A stretch of DNA of 29,388 nt. Origin: JAXHNE01 sp038316995. GTDB lineage: Bacteria > Patescibacteriota > Saccharimonadia > Saccharimonadales > JAXHNE01. Both the position numbers and the translations under genes were made by a program. Each line of letters starts with the position of its first letter. The stretch's first letter is position 1. Below, piece by piece: positions 15,096-21,003 of this stretch. Under the pieces are notes generated by a model, which saw nothing but the letters and a program-made list of their open reading frames with translations, searched no databases and was not told where the DNA came from. The DNA lies in contig JBBQAZ010000009.1 of the NCBI GenBank assembly GCA_038316995.1, forward strand, positions 1 through 29,388. The letters run 5' to 3'.

Positions 15096-15809
15096 TTGGG
15101 AGTTTATAGTAATATTCAGATACGCGAAGCGTTAGAATCCGGACATATTGTCTGCACACCCTTTAATCCCAAGCATATTGCGCACGCCAGTCTTGACGTC
15201 ACCCTTGGCTATTACTATTACCGCACTGGTCAATCTAAACGCGGATATGTTTACAATCCTTTTGACGCGGCAGATGTAGACAGATATTTTGGTGAAGTTC
15301 ACCAAGCAGTTATTCATCAGGATTGGTGTAATGCTAACGGCGTAAGACTACTAGAGAATATTCCTGCAGACCACCCAGTTATACCACTCCGTCCTGGTGA
15401 GCGAATATTAGCTCACACGCACGAGTTCTTTGGAATAAAACCGCCTGGCGCTTATCAGGTAAAAGCTCGCTCTAGCTGGGGAAGAAACGGTGTGGCAGTA
15501 TGTTTTGATGCTGGTTGGGTTGACCCCGGGTATATAAACCGATTAACTCTGGAAATTTATAACTTAAATGAACATGAAACAGTATTGCTGCCAGTTGGCG
15601 AGCGAATTGCGCAGGCAGTTTTCCTAGAAACCGGTGAAGTAGAGGGAAGTTATGGCCAGAATCGTGATGGCGGATTTAGCGGAAAATATCAACAGGGCGA
15701 TAATCTGGACGATATTATTAGCAATTGGCGCCCCGAAGCTATGCTTCCACGTGCCTATAAGGACGCCAGGACATTGCCTGCGGATATAAAAGGTTTAAAA
15801 GCACGATGA
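15096..15809 (+). CDS. dcd: dCTP deaminase family protein (possibly bifunctional dCTP deaminase/dUTPase)
   Basis: A 237-residue member of the dCTP deaminase/dUTPase trimer family, longer than the usual 180-200. The conserved elements are ARSSWGRNGV near 124-133, DAGWVDPGYINRLTLEIYN near 138-156 with the catalytic Glu about 153, VGERIAQAVF near 167-176 and SGKYQ near 195-199. It converts dCTP to dUTP, or to dUMP if bifunctional, feeding ThyX. An extra segment of about 30 residues lies at 45-80. The start is TTG with a very strong ribosome binding site. Its stop overlaps the next ATG by 4 nt (ATGA), tying it to Tmk-ThyX. No separate dUTPase is seen in the window. Confidence 0.88.
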   Translation: MGVYSNIQIREALESGHIVCTPFNPKHIAHASLDVTLGYYYYRTGQSKRGYVYNPFDAADVDRYFGEVHQAVIHQDWCNANGVRLLENIPADHPVIPLRPGERILAHTHEFFGIKPPGAYQVKARSSWGRNGVAVCFDAGWVDPGYINRLTLEIYNLNEHETVLLPVGERIAQAVFLETGEVEGSYGQNRDGGFSGKYQQGDNLDDIISNWRPEAMLPRAYKDARTLPADIKGLKAR

Positions 15810-18136
15810 ACAGCGAAAACAAAGGCGCATTCATTGTCGTAGAAGGAGTTGATGGTGTTGGAAAAAGTACACAGCTTAATTTACTTAAAAAACGACTTGC
15901 AAATGACGGATATGACGTCGTAAGTATTCATTTTCCAAATTATGACCATGAATCAAGTTACTTTGTTAGACAATATTTAAAAGGAGAATATGGAACCACT
16001 GATGAAGTCGGGCCATATACAGGCTCGTTATTTTATGCGTTAGATAGATATGAAATGAGCAAACATATAAGACAATCAATTGCCGAAGGAAAAATAGTAA
16101 TTTGCGACAGATATACCAGTTCGAATATGGCTCATCAAGGCACAAAGTTTGAACACAGCGAAGAACGTAGAGGTTACTTTATTTGGTTAGACAATCTAGA
16201 ATTTCAAATGCTTAACATCCCAAGGCCTGATCAAAGTATTGTTTTAACAGCTCCAAAAGACGCAGTATTAGAGCGCTTAAATGCAAAAACTCAATCAAGC
16301 GCCTATGTAAAGAAAGATATTCACGAATCAGACTCCAATCATATTGAACGTGCGATTGAGGTCTATGATGAGATGTGCCAATTATTTCCAAAAGATTTTC
16401 ATCGCCTAGAGTGTATGCGCAATAAAAAAATATTAAGCATTAATCAAATTCATGACCAATTATATGAAACTGTGCAACCACACTTGCCAACTGCTAATAG
16501 AGCTAAAGGTACTGTTGAGATTTTGTCTCCAAACAGCACAGCGATAAAGAGCGATATTGAGTACGTCGTCAAAGTTGATGGTCATTTTGTTGCCACCCCG
16601 GAGGGAGAAGAATATCTTAACGATGCAGTTACCAGTACGACAGATAATGTCTATGCTTTTACAGAAAAGCTAAGTCCACTTACTATTGCGGCTGCGATGG
16701 CACGACTTTCACGGCGGGGCGATGATATGCGTATTACAATTCTTGATGAGTTTGCTGCTGCCGCCGGAAAAGATGAGAAGCTGCTTCAGCGTGTAATAAC
16801 AGCGTATGGCGATGACTCTGTTCAACAACTTGTTGGCCAGCACGTAGTAGTAGAAGATGCCTCAAATCTACTAACAAAAAAGCTTGAGTGGGGCAGGCTA
16901 GCTTCTTATCTTGAGCAGTCAACGCGGTATATTTATTTTGATAAAAAAGACAAAGACGGCAAGTATAAGTATTTTACGCCGACTCATTTTGATAAAAAGA
17001 CTACAAAGTTCTATGAAGACACCATGAACGCAATCTTTGATGGCTATTCAGAACTTGTCCATAAGCTTACCGATTATGTTCAGTCTAATTCTGATACGCC
17101 TAAAGATGAACGCGATGGGGCATGGAAAGGAGCAACGCGTGCGCAGGCCTGTGATGCTGCGCGACCTGTGCTTCCCGTAGCAACAAAATCGACTGTAGGT
17201 ATATACGCCTCAGGGCAAGCATTAGAGAGCTTAATAATGCATTTACAATCAGATGACTTACCTGAAGCTAATGAAACTGGAGATAAATTACTTAAGCAAG
17301 CACGCGAGGTTATTCCGACGTTTTTAGAGAGAGCAGATAAGCCTGAGCGGGGCGGAGCAACCATTGCCTACAATGCAACCACTCGAAAAAAAGTAGCAAC
17401 CATCGCCAATAATGAACTGCCAGAGCAGCATGCGCCTGAAACAGATGCAGTGACATTAACCTCATTTTGGCCAAAAAACGAGCTAGATATTGTGCCAAAC
17501 ATGCTCTATGAACACAGTTCGCTTAGTCTAAATGATATTAAAGACAATGTTAGCATCTGGCCTATATCAAAAAAGCTTTCTGTTTTTGATGCATATATGG
17601 GCGAACGAATGAATAGGCGGCACAAACCTGGGCGTGCAATTGAAACAGCTCATTACAGCTGGGACTTAGTCTGTGATTATGGAATATTCCGTGATTTGCA
17701 GCGCCATAGAATAGTAGATGATCTTAATTGGCAACTACTTACTCCACGATTTGGATACGAAACACCACAACTTATTGACGCCGCCGGACTAAATGATTTA
17801 TATGAAGCTTGTTTTGATGCAAGTCTTAAGCTTTACAGTGCTCTACAGGCGGCGGGATACGAGCTCGAGGCACAATACGCCACGCTACTAGGGCATAAAA
17901 TGCGCTGGAAAGTCACTTACAACGCTCGTGAGGCTTTTCACTTGCATGAACTACGTACGAGTCCGCAAGGCCACCCAGGCTATCGTAAGTTGGTAAAAGA
18001 AATGCACGAGAAACTTTGCGAAGTTCACCCAATGTTAGGTACCGCTATGAAATTTGTAAATAAAGGCGAAGACCCGGAATTAGCCCGCTTAGCCGCAGAA
18101 AAGTACACCCAGTTTAAGCTTAATCAGTTACAGTAA
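15806..18136 (+). CDS. fusion: thymidylate kinase + two ThyX-like (FAD-dependent thymidylate synthase) domains
   Basis: A 776-residue multidomain protein. Residues 6-225 are a dTMP kinase: P-loop EGVDGVGKST at 13-22, CDRYTSSNMAHQG near 100-112, and a lid region near 160-175. Residues about 235-480 are a first ThyX-like domain with GRLASYLEQSTRY near 363-375 (the S-x-x-E-Q-S-x-R-Y half of the ThyX signature, but without RHR) and AARPVLPVAT near 451-460. Residues about 560-770 are a second ThyX-like domain with FRDLQRHR at 628-635 (RHR kept, S-x-N-E-Q-S lost). dUMP plus methylene-THF gives dTMP, which the kinase domain would phosphorylate. It is coupled to dcd by ATGA overlap. Confidence 0.85.
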   Translation: MNSENKGAFIVVEGVDGVGKSTQLNLLKKRLANDGYDVVSIHFPNYDHESSYFVRQYLKGEYGTTDEVGPYTGSLFYALDRYEMSKHIRQSIAEGKIVICDRYTSSNMAHQGTKFEHSEERRGYFIWLDNLEFQMLNIPRPDQSIVLTAPKDAVLERLNAKTQSSAYVKKDIHESDSNHIERAIEVYDEMCQLFPKDFHRLECMRNKKILSINQIHDQLYETVQPHLPTANRAKGTVEILSPNSTAIKSDIEYVVKVDGHFVATPEGEEYLNDAVTSTTDNVYAFTEKLSPLTIAAAMARLSRRGDDMRITILDEFAAAAGKDEKLLQRVITAYGDDSVQQLVGQHVVVEDASNLLTKKLEWGRLASYLEQSTRYIYFDKKDKDGKYKYFTPTHFDKKTTKFYEDTMNAIFDGYSELVHKLTDYVQSNSDTPKDERDGAWKGATRAQACDAARPVLPVATKSTVGIYASGQALESLIMHLQSDDLPEANETGDKLLKQAREVIPTFLERADKPERGGATIAYNATTRKKVATIANNELPEQHAPETDAVTLTSFWPKNELDIVPNMLYEHSSLSLNDIKDNVSIWPISKKLSVFDAYMGERMNRRHKPGRAIETAHYSWDLVCDYGIFRDLQRHRIVDDLNWQLLTPRFGYETPQLIDAAGLNDLYEACFDASLKLYSALQAAGYELEAQYATLLGHKMRWKVTYNAREAFHLHELRTSPQGHPGYRKLVKEMHEKLCEVHPMLGTAMKFVNKGEDPELARLAAEKYTQFKLNQLQ

Positions 18137-18335
18137 CGTCTTGTGTCTGAATTTCATCTTTAGATTTATTACCCCAACAACCGTCAGTCATTTTATCGAT
18201 TTCCAGTAGAGCAGATCCACCTCTATCCAGAGCACTTTTAACTAAAAGTTCCCCGGCGGTATGCGCGCGAGTCAATAGTGTGCTCACTTCAGTTGATATA
18301 CGCGACGCCTCGTCGGTAAAATTAGGAAATTCCAT
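18120..18335 (-). CDS. uncharacterised 71-residue protein
   Basis: Not recognised. It is mainly helical (MEFPNFTDEASRISTEVSTL, then TRAHTAGELLVKSALD), with a polar tail ending DVTVTD. It follows the 143-residue gene by 2 nt on the same strand, so the two form an operon. Its 3' end overlaps the convergent Tmk-ThyX gene by 17 nt, which is unusual but leaves both frames intact. Function unknown. Confidence 0.55.
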   Translation of the reverse strand: MEFPNFTDEASRISTEVSTLLTRAHTAGELLVKSALDRGGSALLEIDKMTDGCWGNKSKDEIQTQDVTVTD

Positions 18336-18337
18336 AG

Positions 18338-18769
18338 TTATTCTTTGTGTGACCCTGATATCGAATATGTAACACCATTTAAAGCAACTGTTTCATCGTC
18401 TAGAGCGATGGGAAGATGATGTTTTGCAATTATAAACCGCGAACCATTATTTTGGTCAAGTCCAGCCCAAAGCGCCCCGCCGTGTTCGGCCGAGTAGTTC
18501 TTTATATACTTTGACACCATCCCATGATTTTGTAGATCAGCTGTAACTTGAACAGTTTCATCAATAAGCTGTTCTTCTATGACATCAAGGTCCACAGCCC
18601 AACATATACATGCCCCGAAGTAACGTGATCTGTCTGTCCTTAGTTCATCAAAAAGATTGTCCAAACGTGCACTCACAAGAGAAATTTCTTGTTCATCGTA
18701 ATCAGACGACAAGGCTATTCCTTGGCGTTGCAGTTTATCGAGTGGTAGAGATTCTTGAATTATTGACAT
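18338..18769 (-). CDS. uncharacterised 143-residue protein
   Basis: Not recognised. A helical N-terminal part (about 8-45, with YDEQEISLVSARLDNLFDEL) precedes a mixed region: FGACICWAVDLDVIEEQLID, then QVTADLQNHGMVSKYIKNYS and GGALWAGLDQNNGSRFIIAKH, perhaps beta strands. No signal peptide or transmembrane helix. The ribosome binding site GAGGA (minus strand, 18777-18773) lies immediately after the U-tract of a terminator hairpin, so expression may be set by termination or readthrough. Paired with the 71-residue gene downstream. Confidence 0.65.
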   Translation of the reverse strand: MSIIQESLPLDKLQRQGIALSSDYDEQEISLVSARLDNLFDELRTDRSRYFGACICWAVDLDVIEEQLIDETVQVTADLQNHGMVSKYIKNYSAEHGGALWAGLDQNNGSRFIIAKHHLPIALDDETVALNGVTYSISGSHKE

Positions 18770-18781
18770 GATTCCTCATAA

Positions 18782-18815
18782 AAAAACCGGATCCTTATGC
18801 TCGAATCCGGTTTTT
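18782..18815 (-). terminator. intrinsic terminator-like hairpin abutting the start of the minus-strand pair
   Basis: AAAAACCGGAT (18782-18792) and ATCCGGTTTTT (18805-18815) form an 11-bp stem with a 12-nt loop. On the minus strand it is followed by a U7 tract ending 3 nt before the GAGGA ribosome binding site of the 143-residue gene. On the plus strand it is followed by TTTTTGTTTT, so it may work in both directions, including for late readthrough from Tmk-ThyX. Confidence 0.75.
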
Positions 18816-19093
18816 GTTTTCTTTCTTGTTTAAATCTGTGTATTACCGAATTCGAATTATTTACGCACCTTCACATAAGCGAACATAGGTGCGCAAGTGA
18901 GTGTCGTAATAATGTTTCGTAGTTGGTTCATCACGATAATTACTCTACGCTTAGTAATTAGGCTTGTCAAGGGATGAGTTTTCTAATGAACTCAGCGGTT
19001 TTCTAGCACGGATTTTGCAGCTGAATTAGCATGCTCAACATAGACACACTTTGCCTCACTGCACTTAAAATTGAAATCATTGACCACTGTAGT
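18816..19093. other. non-coding stretch without an identified gene
   Basis: No convincing ORF on either strand. It contains two simple hairpins: CGCACCT/AGGTGCG (18864-18870 with 18887-18893) and TGAGTT/AACTCA (18975-18980 with 18989-18994). One copy of the AGTAATTAG motif occurs at 18952-18960. It may hold the promoter and leader of the minus-strand gene pair or a small RNA. I found no tmRNA, RNase P RNA, SRP RNA or tRNA signature. Confidence 0.5.
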
Positions 19094-19121
19094 TTGACAA
19101 ATTAAAACCAAAGCGTATTAT
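19094..19121 (+). promoter_or_regulatory. strong promoter upstream of the 67-residue gene
   Basis: A perfect TTGACA (19094-19099), a 16-nt spacer and TATTAT (19116-19121). The predicted transcription start is about 19128. It drives a leader of about 124 nt that contains a terminator before the 67-residue gene. Confidence 0.6.
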
Positions 19122-19127
19122 TGCAGT

Positions 19128-19251
19128 CATGACTCACCAAGCAAACGTTATTGTGATTAAGGTTAAATCCCACTAGCGGGCTGAGTTTTATTTGCAAATA
19201 AATACAAGCGACCCCGCTCCAGGGGTCGTTTTTATTTCAAAAGGAGGAATA
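19128..19251 (+). promoter_or_regulatory. attenuator-like 5' leader (possible riboswitch or small RNA)
   Basis: After the promoter, CCC (19169-19171) can pair with GGG (19178-19180). AGCGGG (19175-19180) can instead pair with CCCGCT (19213-19218), which contains part of the left arm and loop of the terminator at 19209-19237. That gives mutually exclusive terminator and antiterminator folds, followed by a strong AAAGGAGG ribosome binding site and ATG. No known riboswitch consensus is recognised. Confidence 0.45.
19209..19237 (+). terminator. intrinsic terminator in the leader of the 67-residue gene
   Basis: CGACCCC (19209-19215) and GGGGTCG (19222-19228) make a perfect 7-bp GC-rich stem with loop GCTCCA, followed by TTTTTATTT. 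The ribosome binding site of the next gene begins a few bases later, so readthrough is required unless the gene has another promoter. Confidence 0.8.
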
Positions 19252-19455
19252 ATGCGCTACGAAGAATTAACACCAAGTGAAGTAATGCCTCAAAGAGATG
19301 TCATAAGCGGCGTTGATCCTGATTGGTTTGCCCCAGAAACAGATCCACAGTGCGTAAGAGCGCTTTCTCACGAAGCAACTCTTACAATACTGCGTCAACA
19401 CGATCCGATAGAAAGATGTGATAAGAACTTCAATGAAGCTCTATTCACTGATTGA
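19252..19455 (+). CDS. uncharacterised 67-residue protein
   Basis: Not recognised. The sequence is MRYEELTPSEVMPQRDV, then SGVDPDWFAPETDPQCV and ALSHEATLTILRQHDPI; polar, without membrane or signal segments. The ATG at 19252 is chosen because AAAGGAGG lies about 5 nt upstream; a longer in-frame ATG at 19192 would run across the terminator hairpin. The stop TGA lies within the -35 TTGACA of the rplJ promoter. Its position, downstream of an attenuator-like leader, suggests regulated expression. Confidence 0.65.
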   Translation: MRYEELTPSEVMPQRDVISGVDPDWFAPETDPQCVRALSHEATLTILRQHDPIERCDKNFNEALFTD

Positions 19456-19480
19456 CAAAAGCCATAGCTATTGATAAAAT
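19452..19480 (+). promoter_or_regulatory. promoter of rplJL
   Basis: A perfect TTGACA (19452-19457), a 17-nt spacer and TAAAAT (19475-19480), preceded by TGA as in an extended -10. It is the best consensus promoter in the window. It overlaps the stop of the 67-residue gene and starts the L10 leader near 19487. Confidence 0.75.
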
Positions 19481-19584
19481 AACCTCTGTTACCAAAGACA
19501 GCGACTGCAGCAATGCTTAATTTGTCGCCAAGGTGCAGAAATAGTAACTAGTGAATAGAAGCTAGTAATTAGTATGCAAAACTC

Positions 19585-19613
19585 AAGTCTTTGGAAGTCC
19601 CAAAGACTTTTTT
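19585..19613 (+). terminator. attenuator terminator in the rplJ leader
   Basis: AAGTCTTTGG (19585-19594) and CCAAAGACTT (19600-19609) form a perfect 10-bp stem with a 5-nt loop and a six-T tract (19608-19613). The octamer CCAAAGAC at 19492-19499 in the L10 leader is identical to the 3' arm, so it can pair with GTCTTTGG and prevent the terminator from forming. Confidence 0.85.
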
Positions 19614-19716
19614 ATTCGGTAACAACTGTTCAACTGGTCGATTTTGAACAGTTTAGGTAGAGGTTTTGTAGCTGGAATTTCTTGCTCTTAACCAAAACCT
19701 ATCAACTATTAACTAT

Positions 19717-19733
19717 AAATTCCAAAGGAATTT
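19717..19733 (+). promoter_or_regulatory. hairpin enclosing the rplJ ribosome binding site
   Basis: AAATTCC-AAA-GGAATTT is a perfect 7-bp stem with a three-base loop. The Shine-Dalgarno AAGGAA (19725-19730) lies in its loop and 3' arm, 6 nt from the ATG. It could limit initiation. Confidence 0.45.
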
Positions 19734-19736
19734 AAA

Positions 19737-20261
19737 ATGGCTTTAACCAAAGCAAAAAAAGAAGAAGTAATCGCAGAAGTTTCAGGTCTGTTAAAAGACT
19801 CTAAAATGACTGTGATTACCGCATATCAAGGAACGCCAGTGAAGGCAATGCAGGCACTACGTAAGGCTGGTCAAGAAAACGGTACAGTACTCAAGGTAGT
19901 AAAGAACCGACTTGTAAAGCAAGCACTTAAAGCCACAGACTCCTACAAAGAATCTGATAGCACAATGCTTGAAGGAATGCTTCTATACGCTTTTAACAGT
20001 GAGGACGAAGTAGCTCCTGCAAAAGCAATTGCAGACTTTGCAAAAAAACAACCAACATTGCAATTTGTTGGTGCATACAACGCAGAAGGCAAATTTATGC
20101 CAGCAGACGATGTAAAAGCACTTGCAAGCTTGCCAAGCAAGAACGATCTCATCGCTCAAGTTGTAGCAACCCTATTGCAACCAGTTAACGACATCACAAA
20201 TGGCTTGTCTGGAAACCTTCATGCACTACTTGATGGTGTAGAAGCAAAGGCGAGCGCTTAA
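19737..20261 (+). CDS. rplJ: 50S ribosomal protein L10 (uL10)
   Basis: A 174-residue uL10, the base of the L7/L12 stalk. It has the N-terminal ALTKAKKEEVIAEVSGLLKD, then MTVITAYQGTPVKAMQALRK, VVKNRLVKQAL (rRNA-binding region) and a C-terminal helical segment that binds L12 dimers (LLQPVNDITNGLSGNLHALL). The length matches typical bacterial forms. It is preceded by the L10 leader and attenuator and followed by rplL after 91 nt. Normally it directly follows rplA; here about 6.7 kb lies between. Confidence 0.96.
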   Translation: MALTKAKKEEVIAEVSGLLKDSKMTVITAYQGTPVKAMQALRKAGQENGTVLKVVKNRLVKQALKATDSYKESDSTMLEGMLLYAFNSEDEVAPAKAIADFAKKQPTLQFVGAYNAEGKFMPADDVKALASLPSKNDLIAQVVATLLQPVNDITNGLSGNLHALLDGVEAKASA

Positions 20262-20269
20262 GTACTCGC

Positions 20270-20346
20270 AGCTGATAGTAAATAGATAATAGGTGTAGAC
20301 CGTTATCTCAACTATCAACATTTAACTATTAATTATAAATCGGAGA
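20270..20346 (+). promoter_or_regulatory. rplL leader with paired AT-rich modules
   Basis: CTGATAGTAAATAGATAATAG (20272-20292 region) and CTATCAACATTTAACTATTA (20312-20331) are imperfectly complementary, allowing one bulge. The ribosome binding site GGAGA (20342-20346) comes right after. The same sequence families occur before rplK and rplJ. No terminator-type U-tract is present. Confidence 0.45.
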
Positions 20347-20352
20347 TCTAAA

Positions 20353-20730
20353 ATGGCAGACGTAAAAAAACTAGCAGAAAGCCTAACAAAGCTTACTGTT
20401 TTGGAAGTAAATGAACTAAAGACAATTCTAAAAGACGAGTATGGTATTGAGCCTGCTGCTGCCGCTGTTGCTGTTGCCGGCCCTGCTGCTGGTGGTGACG
20501 AAGCTGCTGCTGACGAAAAGTCAGAGTACGACGTTATCCTAAAAGACGCTGGTTCTCAGAAGGTAGCTGTTATTAAGGCTGTTAAAGACATCACAGGTCT
20601 TGGTCTTGGTGAAGCAAAAGCAATCGTAGACGGTGCTCCAAAGGCTGTTATCGAAAAAGCTAAAAAAGAAGATGCTGAAGAAGCAAAGAAAAAGCTTGAA
20701 GAAGCTGGTGCTTCTGTAGACCTAACGTAA
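20353..20730 (+). CDS. rplL: 50S ribosomal protein L7/L12 (bL12)
   Basis: A 125-residue stalk protein. The N-terminal dimerisation region (about 1-33, LAESLTKLTVLEVNELKTIL) is followed by an Ala/Gly-rich hinge (AAAAVAVAGPAAGGDEAAAD, about 36-55). The C-terminal factor-binding domain contains KVAVIKAVKDITGLGLGEAK and ends EEAGASVDL. It recruits translational GTPases. A strong terminator follows, so the transcript ends here and rpoBC is not attached. Confidence 0.97.
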   Translation: MADVKKLAESLTKLTVLEVNELKTILKDEYGIEPAAAAVAVAGPAAGGDEAAADEKSEYDVILKDAGSQKVAVIKAVKDITGLGLGEAKAIVDGAPKAVIEKAKKEDAEEAKKKLEEAGASVDLT

Positions 20731-20753
20731 TATTACGACGTAGGAATACATTT

Positions 20754-20785
20754 AAAAACCGCCCGGGGAGACCCAGGCGGTTTTT
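20754..20785 (+). terminator. intrinsic terminator after rplL
   Basis: AAAAACCGCC (20754-20763) pairs with GGCGGTTTTT (20776-20785). Inside, GGG (20766-20768) pairs with CCC (20772-20774), leaving only a few unpaired bases at the tip. The T5 run makes a strong terminator, and the matching A-run would let it act on the opposite strand too. Confidence 0.9.
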
Positions 20786-20904
20786 CACTTGGAGGTTTTA
20801 TTAGTGAGTAACTATTCTAAACGTTGATGCACACAAAATAGCGGCATGACTTCAAAGAATTGATTTGTAGTTTTTAAGGTCAATTAACGATTTTGATTGT
20901 AGAC

Positions 20905-20913
20905 TTATCCACA
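20905..20913 (+). promoter_or_regulatory. single consensus DnaA box
   Basis: TTATCCACA, a perfect match to the high-affinity DnaA box, in the 273-nt gap between rplL and the next gene, just upstream of its promoter. I see no second box or unwinding element nearby, so it could be a regulatory site or chance. The rest of the gap before it (20786-20904) is AT-rich without a recognised feature. Confidence 0.4.
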
Positions 20914-20928
20914 TATGACTTTACATTT

Positions 20929-20957
20929 TTGACTTGTATTTCAAAAAATGATACTTT
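20929..20957 (+). promoter_or_regulatory. promoter of the coiled-coil CPR-type gene
   Basis: TTGACT (20929-20934), a 17-nt spacer and TACTTT (20952-20957) preceded by TGA. The predicted leader is about 40 nt, with a weak GAGAGA before the ATG at 21004. Confidence 0.45.
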
Positions 20958-21003
20958 TATGTCAGGAGTGTGCAAAAATAAACCACTTTAGAGAGACATC
21001 AAA

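Larger units (their letters stand above)
19487..19736 (+). ncRNA. L10 leader (L10(L12)4-binding autoregulatory RNA) with attenuator
   Basis: ACCAAAGACAGC at 19491-19502, GCTTAAT at 19515-19521 and GCCAAGGTGC at 19527-19536 follow the consensus order of the ribosomal L10 leader. GCGAC (19501-19505) can pair with GTCGC (19524-19528), and CTGCA (19505-19509) with TGCAG (19534-19538). In Bacillus the equivalent leader controls rplJL by transcription attenuation; here a terminator follows at 19585. A second hairpin, AACTGTTCAA/TTGAACAGTT (19624-19633 with 19644-19653), and an AGGTTTTG/CAAAACCT pair (19661-19668 with 19693-19700) lie between the terminator and rplJ. Confidence 0.75.

Noticed and set aside
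19161..19190. TPP-riboswitch-like string GGGCTGAG near 19178-19185
   Set aside because: The rest of the TPP core (the second conserved arm with CTGATC-type sequence) is missing, so the match is too short.
18780..19240. tmRNA or RNase P RNA in the large intergenic gap
   Set aside because: TTCGAAT at 18850-18856 resembles a T loop, but flanking bases do not pair; no GGGG-CUGA start, tag-peptide frame, or RNase P conserved cores were found.
20786..21003. Replication origin at the DnaA box
   Set aside because: Only one box is seen, with no cluster, no dnaA or dnaN gene and no clear unwinding element.
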